Source of the DNA: Fluviicola sp.
GTDB taxonomy: Bacteria; Bacteroidota; Bacteroidia; Flavobacteriales_D; Crocinitomicaceae
Assembly (NCBI GenBank): GCA_002734085.1
Contig: NVXV01000011.1
Span: forward strand, 19,079 to 83,078
Direction: 5' to 3'
DNA length: 64,000 nucleotides
Part shown: positions 1-9,653 of the stretch, in pieces
Layout of the letters: the number at the start of each line of letters is the position of its first letter
How positions within the stretch are numbered: the stretch's first letter is position 1
Translations under genes and position numbers: made by a program
The notes under the pieces: generated by a model
Told to the model about the DNA's origin: nothing
Seen by the model: only the letters and a program-made list of their open reading frames with translations
Database searches by the model: none

Positions 1-3000
1 GTGAATGTATTTGGAACATAAAATATGATGTCCTCAATTACAGTTACAACAGCTCGAGCGGTATCTGTACAACCTGCTGGGCTATATGCTATTAATTGAA
101 TTTCATACTCACCAGCTTGATCTGCAGGGTAGGTATGATTCGGATTCGTTACTGTAGATGTAGTTCCATCTCCAAAACTCCAGTGATAATCATTTGCTCC
201 TAATGAACCATTTGAAAAGAAAACATTAGGGTCAATTGAAGATATTTCAAATGGGTTTGGAGTAAACATTGCCACAGGGTCATTGTCGATGCATATATAG
301 TCATTGTAGGTTGTTGAGGCGATACATCCGTTGGCAGTTTCAACTTCAAGAGTAACATCATAGCATCCTGGATTGTTAAACGTATAGCTAACATTATTAC
401 AACCTTGTAAAACAGTTCCATTACTTAAATACCAAGTACAATTTGTACCATTGAAATTAGAAGTGTTCGTAAATGTAGTAGTTAATGGAGCACAGCCTTC
501 TTTATTATCGGCATCAAAGCTAACATCACCTGTTGTTTCTACATTTACAGTCACATCATCTTGTCCTGTACAACCGTGAATAGTTGTTCCAACAACAGTA
601 TAGGTCGTTGTTTGGTTAATAATAAAACTTATACCATCTGTAACACCATTATCCCATACATAATTATCAGCACCTGAACCAGTTAGAATAACAGATTCAT
701 TTTCACAAACTGTAATGTCATTTCCGGCAATAACGGTAGGATTTGGGTGAACAGTTACATTCACCTGATCCGTTGATAAACATCCAGCATTATCTGCTGT
801 TACTGTGTAAACTTGAGAACCAACACCTGGAATAAACGAAACACCATCAGTTACATTGTTGTCCCAGGAGATAATAGCACCATCGGGATTATCAGCAGTT
901 AAAACAACATCAGTGCCCTCACAAACCTCTTGATCTGGACCTGCATCAACGATAGGTGCGTCAACATCATTTAATTGAATAACATCAGGAACTGTTCCGA
1001 TACACCCATCTAACTCAATTTCGAAATCAGTAAATGTTCCAGTACTCAAGTTTCCAATTATAAACTCACCATTCGCGTCAGTTAGAATATTTTGAGGACC
1101 AATTTGATTTCCATTTTCAGTGTATGTCAAGTTGTAATTAATATTTGGGTCTAAACCACTAATAGTAATCGTTCCGTCTGATAAACCACATTCTGAAGGT
1201 TCAACTCCCACTACATTAAAAATAGGTAATGGTAATATCGTAATATCATATGTTGAAGAAGCAAAACAAACAGGGTCTGGAGTAGTATAAGTAACCGTAT
1301 ACGTACCAGGAGTTGATGCATCTAAATCAATTGTTCCATTCGCAGCGTTTATACTCAACCCTCCAGGAGCTGCAGTAAATATACCTCCAGGTGTTCCTGT
1401 GATATTTGCTACTGGATCTGTTTCATCTTGACAATACGTATCGTTTGGATAATCAAATGCAGGATCTTCAACTCCTTGAAAGACTCCAGTAATAGTCACC
1501 GGGCAACCATTGTCATCTGTAATATCGAATGAATAATTATCACCATCAACCAGTCCTTCAATAATTATTGTTCCACCATTTCCTGTATTTTGCACATTGA
1601 AAGAAGCAGAAGCGGGTAGGAGGTTTGACCCAGTAAATTGTGATCCGTCTATTTCTGGAAGACCACCTTCAATTTCGACACTAACACTACCTGCTTGGCA
1701 ATCACTTGATTCAACAGTAATAATTTCTGGTAAATATTGAACGGGAAAAACAGGTCCTAATTGATAACAAGGGTCAGTAGTATTTACATAAGAGTATGTT
1801 AATTCAGTGATACTGTACATCGTAATAGGAACAAAGTAAACGATATTGTCTGTAAATGTACCTGGGAATCCAGTTATCCAACTTAAATCATTTATATCAT
1901 TCAAGTCGAAATCACTGACAACTCCAATCAAACAAGGATCATCTGTAATTGCATTATTTGGATCAGGTGTAATCGCAACAGAAGGCGGACACGAGTATAT
2001 AAGCCACGAAACTCCAGGATCATAAACGGGACCAGGAGGGTTGTTCGCTTCCTCTGGAGCCACCCAGTCATTGTTCGTTTCAATTGAAATTTCATCCCCA
2101 TAACAAAGCACATAATTGTTGTTACTTGATCCCGTAATCGTTGGTGTAAATGTTCCAACTTCAGCAGTACAGTCACAGTTTGCTGGATTGTTATAAGTAG
2201 GACTAGTAATTGTGCAAGCTGCATCATCCGTGAATTCAGCGGTAATACTACAATTTGCAGTTCCATCAGCAGGAATATCGGGAATTGTAAATGCTAAAGG
2301 GCTGTTAAAAGGAGCATTAAAACTTACAGAATTACCATTACAATCTTCTATGACTAACTGTCCTGTTGCAGGTGGATCAGTAAATTCAACCTCACCAGTT
2401 ACTTCAAAATTACCATTTGCGTCACAAGCACTAATGTTTATACTTATTGAAGTCATGAAGCAATTGGCACAAGTAGGAGCGTTGTAATTTAAAGGACCAT
2501 TCTGACAAGCGATATCATCCGAAAAGTACGTTGTTAAATCACAAGCGGCACCGTTTGCTGGGAGGTTTGAAACCGTGTAGTTCACAGTACCTCCCACTGG
2601 GAAAGGTGCAGAGGCTACAACATGTTGTGTACCAAAACAATCTTCAACTATTAAATCACCTGTAATCGGTGCGTCTTCAAATTCAATAACACCGGTAATT
2701 TCATATTCACCTGTAGCATTATCACAAACTCCGATATTTGCTTCGAAAAAGCTGATATTACAAGTGGGATTTATAATTGTACAATCTGTAGCACCATTAC
2801 CTCCTGTTTGAACCAAATCAATTTGCTGTGTATTATTTGCATAGTTTGTTACCAACATAACGTAAACTTCACCGACTTGTGCATTGGGTATTCCAGGAGT
2901 TTCTACGTTAGTAATATCAAAGCTGCATCCGTATGAGTCGCATCCAGTAAAAAAACCACAATTAACATCGGGAACTATATTATTGTGATTACCACAATTT

Positions 3001-3314
3001 GCTTGAGCCGCAGCAAGATCAGAATAGGGTCCCCAAATAATAAAATCTATATCTGATGGAGCCGAAAGTTCCATGATGATATCACCTGGATCTGAAATTT
3101 CTAAATAGAACCATGATGGATTAGGACTTGTAATCAAACAGCCGTAATCGTTACCAGGATCTATAGCCGACGCATCTGGACCTCCTTCATTTGCAGTGAA
3201 ACTCACACCTGCATCTGTACAGATAGGCTCCATATCAGCACAGTTGAGCCCACCTGATTGTCCAAAAGCAAATTGAACAAAAAATGAACTTAAAACAAAA
3301 ATTAAATATTTCAT
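1..3314 (-). CDS. Large secreted PKD / gliding-motility-type C-terminal domain protein (3' end outside window)
   Basis: The frame opens at ATG 3314 and stays open to base 1, about 1104 codons, with the C-terminus beyond the window edge. It starts with a signal peptide (MKYLIFVLSSFFVQFAFGQ). Residues ~25-200 resemble a Cys-rich binding domain (GLNCADMEPICTDAG). Repeated Ig-like/HYR-type segments follow (motifs VTADNAGC, VCENESVILTGSGADNY). Near the window edge is a PKD domain (YHWSFGDGTTSTVTNPNHTY), then FYVPNTFT, the entry motif of the gliding-motility-associated C-terminal domain that marks type IX secretion cargo in Bacteroidota. It is probably a cell-surface or released adhesin-like protein. 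Its ATG lies 21 bp after the stop of the upstream small secreted protein, so the two are probably cotranscribed. The domain assignments are by motif only. Confidence 0.85.
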   Translation of the reverse strand, partial: MKYLIFVLSSFFVQFAFGQSGGLNCADMEPICTDAGVSFTANEGGPDASAIDPGNDYGCLITSPNPSWFYLEISDPGDIIMELSAPSDIDFIIWGPYSDLAAAQANCGNHNNIVPDVNCGFFTGCDSYGCSFDITNVETPGIPNAQVGEVYVMLVTNYANNTQQIDLVQTGGNGATDCTIINPTCNISFFEANIGVCDNATGEYEITGVIEFEDAPITGDLIVEDCFGTQHVVASAPFPVGGTVNYTVSNLPANGAACDLTTYFSDDIACQNGPLNYNAPTCANCFMTSISINISACDANGNFEVTGEVEFTDPPATGQLVIEDCNGNSVSFNAPFNSPLAFTIPDIPADGTANCSITAEFTDDAACTITSPTYNNPANCDCTAEVGTFTPTITGSSNNNYVLCYGDEISIETNNDWVAPEEANNPPGPVYDPGVSWLIYSCPPSVAITPDPNNAITDDPCLIGVVSDFDLNDINDLSWITGFPGTFTDNIVYFVPITMYSITELTYSYVNTTDPCYQLGPVFPVQYLPEIITVESSDCQAGSVSVEIEGGLPEIDGSQFTGSNLLPASASFNVQNTGNGGTIIIEGLVDGDNYSFDITDDNGCPVTITGVFQGVEDPAFDYPNDTYCQDETDPVANITGTPGGIFTAAPGGLSINAANGTIDLDASTPGTYTVTYTTPDPVCFASSTYDITILPLPIFNVVGVEPSECGLSDGTITISGLDPNINYNLTYTENGNQIGPQNILTDANGEFIIGNLSTGTFTDFEIELDGCIGTVPDVIQLNDVDAPIVDAGPDQEVCEGTDVVLTADNPDGAIISWDNNVTDGVSFIPGVGSQVYTVTADNAGCLSTDQVNVTVHPNPTVIAGNDITVCENESVILTGSGADNYVWDNGVTDGISFIINQTTTYTVVGTTIHGCTGQDDVTVNVETTGDVSFDADNKEGCAPLTTTFTNTSNFNGTNCTWYLSNGTVLQGCNNVSYTFNNPGCYDVTLEVETANGCIASTTYNDYICIDNDPVAMFTPNPFEISSIDPNVFFSNGSLGANDYHWSFGDGTTSTVTNPNHTYPADQAGEYEIQLIAYSPAGCTDTARAVVTVIEDIIFYVPNTF

Positions 3315-3335
3315 AGCTTTAGATATTAAAGAAGG

Positions 3336-3725
3336 TTATAGCTTTTTAAGCTCATTTAATTCAGCAACCAGTTCTTCTCGAATCGTTTGCATTTTATCAA
3401 ACCAATTGTCTTGAATAGCTTTTTCTTTTAAATCATCATCAGCATTGACATAAGCTATTTTTGTATCTATAGCTTCAATGTGACTCTCTATAGCTTCAAT
3501 TTTCTCTTGAGTGGTCAAAACTTTTCTTCGCTCACCAATACTAACAGTTTGAGGTTCATTTTTCTTAACCGTCTTTAATTCTGTTGGATTCGATTCACTT
3601 TTAGCTTGTTTAATGGTCTTAACATTGTTAGACGTGCTTTTTGGGTCATTATTTTGACCAAAAGAGCAGAAAGAAAACAATAGAAATCCTAGTAGTATAA
3701 AGGTATTAGCAGCAATATTTTTCAT
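3336..3725 (-). CDS. Small secreted coiled-coil protein, unknown function
   Basis: 129 residues from ATG 3725; an upstream in-frame ATG at 3746 would put seven residues before the signal peptide, so the inner start is preferred. A signal peptide (AANTFILLGFLLFSFCSFGQ) is followed by a Lys/Ser/Thr-rich linker. The charged C-terminal half (~70-129) has regular Ile/Leu spacing typical of a coiled coil (TQEKIEAIESHIEAIDTKI). No enzyme motif is seen. It lies just upstream of the large T9SS-type protein in the same direction and could be a periplasmic accessory to it, but that is only inference from position. Family not recognised. Confidence 0.7.
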   Translation of the reverse strand: MKNIAANTFILLGFLLFSFCSFGQNNDPKSTSNNVKTIKQAKSESNPTELKTVKKNEPQTVSIGERRKVLTTQEKIEAIESHIEAIDTKIAYVNADDDLKEKAIQDNWFDKMQTIREELVAELNELKKL

Positions 3726-3895
3726 AGTCGTATATTTATAACTCAAACTGAGTCAGAAACATAACGAAATGTTTTTTTATTGGTTGCCTAAAAGTGATGA
3801 ATGGTTGTTTAATTTAAAAATAGCGTTAATTTACAAACAAAATAAGAGAGAGTTAAAAATAATTAAACAACGTTAATATTATTGATTTAGAGGGC

Positions 3896-4690
3896 TTAGC
3901 TCATATTTCTTTCTTTTTTAATGTTATCGTAGGCTTCTTGGATCCGTTGGAATTTTTCTTTGGCTCCTTTTTGATATTCATCGCCAGCTTGCGCAACTTT
4001 ATCTGGATGATAGCGAACAGCCATTTTTCGGTATGCCTTTTTAACCTCTTGATCAGTAGCTGTTTTTTCGATACCTAAAATTTTATAATCACTCTCGGTA
4101 TCTCTATGAAACATGTTTTTTACGCTTGTAAAATCCATATCTGGAACACCAAGCATTCGAGCAATTCTTTTAAGTACAAGAATTTCACTTTCTGAAACAT
4201 TTCCGTCAGCTTTAGCTATACCAAATAAATAATGAATAAGTTGAACGCGCACTTCCTGTCGTGTGCGCATTTTAATATCATTACAAATTTCGCCTAATGG
4301 AAGCGGTTGATCTTGGTCAATAAAAGCTTTTAGTGTTTTTAAATGTTTAGTCGTGAATTGAGGTCCGAATTGTTGTTTAAGAAATGTTTTCACATATTCT
4401 AACTCAGATTTCACAACGCGATTGTCTGCAGTCATTACAGCTGCTGAAAGCGCTAGAAGCATCGTTGGAAAATCATAACGTTGTGACTGTCTTTGATAGA
4501 ATCCGTAAATATCTTGTGCTGAATTAAAGCGTTGACCACCTTGTTCACCACGTTCATTCATAAATTTAGCGGCTCTGGAGAAATTATCGATAAATGTACC
4601 GATCAGAAAACCAAAGAAGGCTCCAAAAAAACTAAAACGCGTTAGGTAAAGACCAAGTCCTGCACCAATCCATTTAAAATATCCAGTCAT
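3896..4690 (-). CDS. DjlA-like TerB/DnaJ membrane co-chaperone
   Basis: 264 residues. An N-terminal hydrophobic segment (~7-33, rich in Gly/Phe) anchors the protein as in DjlA. A TerB-like all-helical domain follows (~65-180; [19 protein letters not shown] is the characteristic acidic metal-site repeat). The C-terminal J-domain (~198-264) carries the invariant HPD tripeptide in VRYHPDK. J-domains stimulate the ATPase of DnaK, so this is probably a membrane-tethered co-chaperone recruiting DnaK to the envelope. Its start follows the htpG terminator hairpin on the same strand, so it is likely transcribed separately from htpG or by read-through. The domain order and length match Bacteroidota TerB-DnaJ proteins well. 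Confidence 0.88.
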   Translation of the reverse strand: MTGYFKWIGAGLGLYLTRFSFFGAFFGFLIGTFIDNFSRAAKFMNERGEQGGQRFNSAQDIYGFYQRQSQRYDFPTMLLALSAAVMTADNRVVKSELEYVKTFLKQQFGPQFTTKHLKTLKAFIDQDQPLPLGEICNDIKMRTRQEVRVQLIHYLFGIAKADGNVSESEILVLKRIARMLGVPDMDFTSVKNMFHRDTESDYKILGIEKTATDQEVKKAYRKMAVRYHPDKVAQAGDEYQKGAKEKFQRIQEAYDNIKKERNMS

Positions 4691-4692
4691 GC

Positions 4693-4725
4693 TTAAAAAA
4701 AGAGGAGCGGCTCTTTGACCGCTCC
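4693..4725 (-). terminator. Rho-independent terminator after htpG
   Basis: A perfect 7-bp GC-rich stem (GGAGCGG 4704-4710 with CCGCTCC 4719-4725) and 8-nt loop lies a few bases past the htpG stop. On the minus strand the stem is followed by CTCTTTTTTT (4694-4703). It sits between htpG and the TerB-DnaJ gene. Confidence 0.8.
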
Positions 4726-4732
4726 ATTTAAA

Positions 4733-6622
4733 TTATACTAATTCTATACTTCGATTAACAAATTCAGTCAATGCTTCGCCCTTCAACATTCCTTGAGAAA
4801 GTAAAGCGAGGTCTGTTAATTGCTTGGCTTTCTTGGCTTGATCACCTTTTTTCTTTGTATTTAACAAATCTGAAATCTTCGGATGATTACTGTTAACAAC
4901 CATATTGTACGTCTCAGGAAATGCTCCCATAAATCCTGCACCGCCTAATTGCTGTTGCTCTTTCATACGACGAATGAACTCTGGTTGAGTTAAAACGATT
5001 GGAGCCTCTGTTTCAGACATACTTTCGAACTGTATTTTGAATTTGTCTTTATCAAGAATTTCTTCAAATACAGGTTGAATTTTCTTCTGCTCTTCCTCCG
5101 ATAATTTAGAAGGAATATCTTCATCTTTATTGATTAGTTTATCTAATGTATCAGCATCTACACGCGCAAATGATACGTTGTCTAAACTCGTTTCCATTTT
5201 TTGTATCCAGTGTGATGCTAAAGGACCTTGAATTTCTAGTACTTCATATCCTCTGTCTTTTGCTGCTTTTACAAAGCTAAATTGCTCCTCAGCGCTACTT
5301 GTATACAAGAAAACGGTTTTACCATCTTTATCTGTTTGTGTTGGTTTTACTTTCTCAGTAAATTCGTCTAATGTGTAGAATTTACCTTCAGTATTTTTAA
5401 CCAAAGTAAAGTCTTTCGATTTATCCGCGAATTTGTCATCTGACAATGTGCCATATTCAACGAAAACGCGCAAGTCTTCCCATTTGTTTTCGAAATCTTT
5501 ACGATCTTGATTAAACATCTGTTTTAACTTATCTGCAACTTTCTTTGTGATGTGTGAGCTAATCTTTTTAACACTCGAATCACTTTGTAAGTAAGAACGT
5601 GATACATTTAAAGGGATATCTGGAGAATCAATTACACCGTGCAATAATGTTAAAAATTCAGGTACTATTTCTTCAACATTGTCAGTAATAAAAACCTGGT
5701 TGGAATAGAGCTGGATTTTATTCTTTTGTACTTCTACATTCTCTTTAATTTTTGGGAAATAAAGTATCCCAGTTAAATTGAATGGATAATCCACATTTAA
5801 GTGGATATGAAATAGCGGTTCGTCGAATGACATGGGGTACAGTTCTCTATAGAAATTGCTGTAGTCCTCATTCTTTAACTCAGCAGGAGTAACTGTCCAA
5901 GCTGGTTTTGTATTGTTTATTTGATTCGGTATCTCATTTGAAACTTTCTTTACATTTCCTTCTTCGTCTTTTTCACCAGAAGGATCATCTTTTTGTTCCG
6001 TTGTAGTACCAAATATTACAGGGATAGGTAGGAATTTACAATATTTGTTTAAGATTCCACTAATTCTGTTTTCATCTAGAAACTCTTTAGACTCTTCAGT
6101 GATGTGTAGAACTATGTCGGTTCCCCTTTTTTCTTTTTCGATTTCTTCAATCTTGTACTCTGTTGTACCGTCACTTGACCACTGAACAGCTTGAGCATCG
6201 TCGTAACGAGCTAAAGTTCTTATTTCAACATTGTCAGCTACCATAAATGCAGAGTAGAAGCCTAGTCCGAAATGTCCAATGATTGATTCTTTGTTATCAG
6301 AGTCCTTATATTTTTGAACGAATTCTTCGGCTCCGGAAAAAGCGATTTGATTGATATACTTGTCAATTTCCTCTGCCGTCATACCAATACCATAATCTCT
6401 AATGGTTAAGGTTTTTTCTTCTTTATTAAGGATAACCTCAACTTTTAAATCTCCAATTTCTTTGTCGTATTCAGCACTTTTTGCGAGCACTTTAAGTTTC
6501 TGAGAAGCATCTACAGCGTTAGAAACTAACTCTCGCAGAAATATTTCGTGATCAGAATACAAGAACTTTTTAATGATTGGAAAAATGTTTTCCGTTTGTA
6601 CATTAATATGACCTGTTTTCAT
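4733..6622 (-). CDS. htpG: Hsp90-family chaperone HtpG
   Basis: 629 residues from ATG 6622 (MKTGHINVQTENIFPI), the normal length and N-terminus for bacterial HtpG. An in-frame ATG at 6676 would add 18 residues with no homology and would overlap a promoter-like element, so it is rejected. The N-terminal GHKL ATPase domain shows the Asn motif (LVSNAVDASQ), DYGIGMT and GHFGLGFYSAFMV. A middle client-binding domain and C-terminal dimerisation domain follow, without the eukaryotic MEEVD tail. It is an ATP-dependent cytosolic chaperone for stress-damaged clients. A sigma-54-like -24/-12 element lies 38-52 bp upstream, suggesting stress regulation. The gene ends at a strong terminator. Confidence 0.97.
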   Translation of the reverse strand: MKTGHINVQTENIFPIIKKFLYSDHEIFLRELVSNAVDASQKLKVLAKSAEYDKEIGDLKVEVILNKEEKTLTIRDYGIGMTAEEIDKYINQIAFSGAEEFVQKYKDSDNKESIIGHFGLGFYSAFMVADNVEIRTLARYDDAQAVQWSSDGTTEYKIEEIEKEKRGTDIVLHITEESKEFLDENRISGILNKYCKFLPIPVIFGTTTEQKDDPSGEKDEEGNVKKVSNEIPNQINNTKPAWTVTPAELKNEDYSNFYRELYPMSFDEPLFHIHLNVDYPFNLTGILYFPKIKENVEVQKNKIQLYSNQVFITDNVEEIVPEFLTLLHGVIDSPDIPLNVSRSYLQSDSSVKKISSHITKKVADKLKQMFNQDRKDFENKWEDLRVFVEYGTLSDDKFADKSKDFTLVKNTEGKFYTLDEFTEKVKPTQTDKDGKTVFLYTSSAEEQFSFVKAAKDRGYEVLEIQGPLASHWIQKMETSLDNVSFARVDADTLDKLINKDEDIPSKLSEEEQKKIQPVFEEILDKDKFKIQFESMSETEAPIVLTQPEFIRRMKEQQQLGGAGFMGAFPETYNMVVNSNHPKISDLLNTKKKGDQAKKAKQLTDLALLSQGMLKGEALTEFVNRSIELV

Positions 6623-6660
6623 GTGTAAATTTTTTATGTTAATGATGTGACTTAGCTTAG

Positions 6661-6675
6661 TCAATCTTTGTGCCA
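6661..6675 (-). promoter_or_regulatory. Sigma-54-like -24/-12 element upstream of htpG
   Basis: On the minus strand the sequence reads TGGCAC-AAAGA-TTGA. This matches the sigma-54 consensus TGGCAC-N5-TTGC except for the last base of the -12 element. Spacing to the htpG ATG (6622) would give a leader of about 25-30 nt. This is a pattern match only; no activator site was identified. Confidence 0.35.
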
Positions 6676-6765
6676 TTCAAAAGTGACTGACAAATTGACG
6701 CTCACAATGAAAAAGAGAAAATTTTATTGTTAAAGTGGTTGGTGTGGAATTGTTATGAGTGCGGA

Positions 6766-7314
6766 TTATTCTTTAAAACCACCAAAGGACATTACGGTTA
6801 AATACTCATAATTCTTATGATTATTAATAGCAACTCCAATGATTGAAAAGAGGGGGTCAAGGATGTTCTTTCGGTGACCCAAATTCGGAATGTCAATATC
6901 TATTAATAAATCCATTACTATGTCCAAAGGTTTATCATACCCATACTGTAAATTTTCTGCTGTTATTTCAACCTCGCTTGCATATTCTTCAAATCGCTTT
7001 TCTGTACGTCTATGACCCACCCATCCTTTTTTTCCTGCTTCCTCGGCAAAATCTACTGACATTTTTTGAAGAGAACTGTCAAAAGCTAATGGCTTCATGG
7101 AACCCAGTCTCTCTAGCTCACGAATTAATGACTTCGCATAGCGATTTCGTGATAGATCGTTCTCTTTGATGTAGGGTAGGGCGACCTCGTTAAGAAATAG
7201 CTGTGGATTTGTTCGGACTTGATTAATGAGTTCTACAACTTTCTTTTCAGATTCAGTCTGTCCAAAACAAATTAGATTAAGGGATAGAAACAAGAAAAAA
7301 GATAGACTCTTCAT
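6766..7314 (-). CDS. Secreted CAP-domain (SCP/PR-1 family) protein
   Basis: 182 residues from ATG 7314, which begins a clean signal peptide (MKSLSFFLFLSLNLICFGQ); ATG 7329 would add five residues. The rest is one CAP domain of normal size for bacteria. It has the canonical motifs: GHRRTEKRFEE (first His), ITAENLQYG (AENL with the Glu) and LGHRKNILDPLFSIIGV (second His and the NIL signature). CAP proteins are exported and bind small ligands or metals; the function of bacterial members is mostly unknown. It lies downstream of the sugar-transferase gene on the same strand with a ~40-bp gap, so it may end that transcript. Confidence 0.88.
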   Translation of the reverse strand: MKSLSFFLFLSLNLICFGQTESEKKVVELINQVRTNPQLFLNEVALPYIKENDLSRNRYAKSLIRELERLGSMKPLAFDSSLQKMSVDFAEEAGKKGWVGHRRTEKRFEEYASEVEITAENLQYGYDKPLDIVMDLLIDIDIPNLGHRKNILDPLFSIIGVAINNHKNYEYLTVMSFGGFKE

Positions 7315-7356
7315 AGTATTCTGATTCAATACATTTCAAGCAAATAATGTACCTAA

Positions 7357-8751
7357 CTATTTGCCTGATCCTTTTAGAACGATAATTACGGTGTAAAGCA
7401 TTATTTTTAAATCAATAGCAATTGACATATTCTTTAGATAAAGAAGGTCATATTTCATGCGCATAATCATTTCCTCCACATTTTCGGCATACCCAAATTT
7501 AACCTGTCCCCAAGATGTGATACCAGGTTTAACTTTTGTTAGTTGTAAAAATTGCGGTTCTTTTTCAGCAATTTTGTCAATAAAAAACCGTCTTTCTGGA
7601 CGGGGACCAACAAGGGACATTTCTCCTCGAATAACATTCCAAAATTGAGGGATTTCGTCGAGCCGAACTTTACGCATAAAACGACCTATATTCGTAATTC
7701 GTAAATCATTTGAGGAAGAAAGCTGAGGCCCCGACTTTTCAGCATCCTGATACATTGTTCTAAATTTAATTATTTTGAATGGTTTACCGTACTTTCCAAT
7801 TCGTTCCTGAAGAAAGAATACAGGACCTTTTGATGAAGTTTTGACAAGAATAGCAAGTGTTATATAAACAGGAATGAGTGTAAGAATGGCTAATGTTGAT
7901 AAAGCTAAATCCATAAGACGTTTAACAACAAATTGCCAGAAAGGCATAATTTCATCATTGACTTCAATTAGGATAGCTCCAAAAATATTTGTCATTTTAA
8001 CGCTACCGCTCAATAGGTCAAACATATCAGGGATTATCTTTATTTTAATATCACGCCCTTGGATTCGAGAAATAAGTTGTCTTAACCTTTCATGTTCTGT
8101 ACTATCTAATGCGATGATTACTTCTTCAACATTGTGTTCATCTAAAACACTTTCTAAATCATTTACATGACCCAAATAGGGTAGTTCAGACTCCAAATCT
8201 TTATCTATACCGTTTAAATTAACGAATCCAATAAAGTCATTCCCTGTTCCCTTTGGAAGAGATGTGATTTCCTTTAAAACATCTACTGCATTTGAACTAC
8301 CTCCAATAAGAAGGGTTCTAAATCCTGTTTTTCCACGGTGGATTTGTTTAACAAGATAATTGGTTAGTATTAGCCTTGGAATTAAAGTGATGCTAAGGTG
8401 AATAAAAAAGGAGGCACCTAAAAGCGTATAATAAGAATTGTAGTTTACAATTTCATCATCAAGAATAACGAGGAAAAAAATGACCAGAGTTCCCAGTAGA
8501 AAAGATCGAATAGAAAGTGAAATGATTTTCATGAAATACATTCTTCGTATATCATTGTAGGTTCCAAGTACAAAATAGAGAATGAACCAGAATAAGGGGA
8601 TGATAATTATTCCTAAATAAAATTGATCTGAAGTTTCAAAGGGTGCTTTTTCTACATATACTTTTCTGAAATAAAAGAATAATGCCCACGAAAATAGAGC
8701 AGCAATTATATCTGATACTATGAATAAAGATTTTATTAACCTTTGGGACAT
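7357..8751 (-). CDS. Polyprenyl glycosylphosphotransferase (exopolysaccharide/undecaprenyl-phosphate sugar transferase)
   Basis: 464 residues. About five N-terminal membrane helices (residues ~10-130) precede a Rossmann-like CoA-binding fold (~145-240; LLIGGSSNAVDVLKEI). Another membrane segment (~277-300) leads into the C-terminal bacterial sugar-transferase domain. Its hallmarks are visible: QERIGKYGKPFKIIKFRTM, VRLDEIPQFWNVIRGEMSL and VGPRPER. The family transfers a sugar-1-phosphate from a UDP-sugar to undecaprenyl phosphate, the first step of O-antigen or exopolysaccharide assembly, at the inner membrane. The two upstream genes (lipoprotein, Gfo/Idh oxidoreductase) are close and codirectional, consistent with a small glycan operon. 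Confidence 0.93.
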   Translation of the reverse strand: MSQRLIKSLFIVSDIIAALFSWALFFYFRKVYVEKAPFETSDQFYLGIIIIPLFWFILYFVLGTYNDIRRMYFMKIISLSIRSFLLGTLVIFFLVILDDEIVNYNSYYTLLGASFFIHLSITLIPRLILTNYLVKQIHRGKTGFRTLLIGGSSNAVDVLKEITSLPKGTGNDFIGFVNLNGIDKDLESELPYLGHVNDLESVLDEHNVEEVIIALDSTEHERLRQLISRIQGRDIKIKIIPDMFDLLSGSVKMTNIFGAILIEVNDEIMPFWQFVVKRLMDLALSTLAILTLIPVYITLAILVKTSSKGPVFFLQERIGKYGKPFKIIKFRTMYQDAEKSGPQLSSSNDLRITNIGRFMRKVRLDEIPQFWNVIRGEMSLVGPRPERRFFIDKIAEKEPQFLQLTKVKPGITSWGQVKFGYAENVEEMIMRMKYDLLYLKNMSIAIDLKIMLYTVIIVLKGSGK

Positions 8752-8761
8752 TTATACCAAA

Positions 8762-9619
8762 TTATAAATGAATAACTTTAATATTGTCTAGTAAGACAAA
8801 CTTATTTGTTCCTTCCTCATCTAAGGTCATATTAAAACTAACCTCATTGAAAGGAGAAGTTGATCTAGTAGAAACGATTTCCTTCAAATCAATATAGATA
8901 TGCTTCCAAACTGGATTGTCTTGTGGATTTAATTGTATATATGGGTCATCGTGATAAGTTCCATTTCCGTAAGATATAACACTGGTTAAAACCGAGTTAG
9001 TGTTTAAGAAATCCAACTCCAAATAAACTTCAGCACCTTGTTTTGGCATCGAGCCAACGAACTCTGAAACAATCGAAAGAAGTGAGTTAGAGTCATTTAA
9101 TTGAATTTCGCCGTAAGAATTCCCCCATTGTAAGTATTGTGCATCATCACCTTTTACGAGTGAAGCTGTAGATCCGGAGCCTTCCTCAAAATCCATGGTG
9201 GCATCCTCAAAGTCTTCAATTTTGAAAGTGAGTTCCTTATAATACATCGTGGTTGGAGCCATCACTACGGTATCGTCCTTAAAAAGTTCAATAGAAGCTG
9301 AATACTGTTGTAAAAAAGGATAGCGTCGCTTTGTCGCAGAAATTCCATTATTTTTCACTCCTGGTATTAGAATAAAGCTATGGCTTCCTTCACCTATAAC
9401 TGGAATTTTTGCAGGGAGAGAAAAAGCGCCTAACAACTGTCCGTCCATACTAATAAAGGCCTCGGTTACATTATGTGTAAGCGCTCCATGATCATTTGGC
9501 CCAACATCAGGGTTAGCAATGAGTTCCCATGGTTCAACTATTAACCATGAAGCTTCTGGTTGTTTTTTAGCACAAGTAAAAAGAAAAGGAATAATAAATA
9601 GTATATAAAATCGTTTCAT
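8762..9619 (-). CDS. Lipoprotein with PEGA-like and jelly-roll-like regions, unknown function
   Basis: 285 residues from ATG 9619; ATG 9631 would add four residues before the signal. The lipobox is LFTC (Cys ~16) after a hydrophobic stretch. Residues ~50-110 (ISMDGQLLGAFSLPAKIPVI) look like a PEGA/surface beta domain. The C-terminal ~150 residues resemble a carbohydrate-binding jelly roll (QYLQWGNSYGEIQLND, then VWKHIYIDL and FVLLDNIKVIHL). It is probably an envelope lipoprotein. It lies 10 bp before the polyprenyl glycosylphosphotransferase and 34 bp after the Gfo/Idh gene, so a role in surface polysaccharide or outer-membrane assembly is inferred from context. No enzymatic motif was seen. 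Confidence 0.75.
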   Translation of the reverse strand: MKRFYILFIIPFLFTCAKKQPEASWLIVEPWELIANPDVGPNDHGALTHNVTEAFISMDGQLLGAFSLPAKIPVIGEGSHSFILIPGVKNNGISATKRRYPFLQQYSASIELFKDDTVVMAPTTMYYKELTFKIEDFEDATMDFEEGSGSTASLVKGDDAQYLQWGNSYGEIQLNDSNSLLSIVSEFVGSMPKQGAEVYLELDFLNTNSVLTSVISYGNGTYHDDPYIQLNPQDNPVWKHIYIDLKEIVSTRSTSPFNEVSFNMTLDEEGTNKFVLLDNIKVIHL

Positions 9620-9653
9620 GTATAGCTTCATTTAAGTAAGTAAACGAAAATAT

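Noticed and set aside
200..2487. Short open frames at 200-421 and 1928-2266 (minus) and 2212-2487 (plus)
   Set aside because: They lie inside the large secreted-protein frame that runs from 3314 to base 1 and are in other frames.
6843..7169. 108-codon plus-strand frame opposite the CAP-domain gene
   Set aside because: Antisense shadow of a gene with clear CAP motifs; no own motif or promoter.
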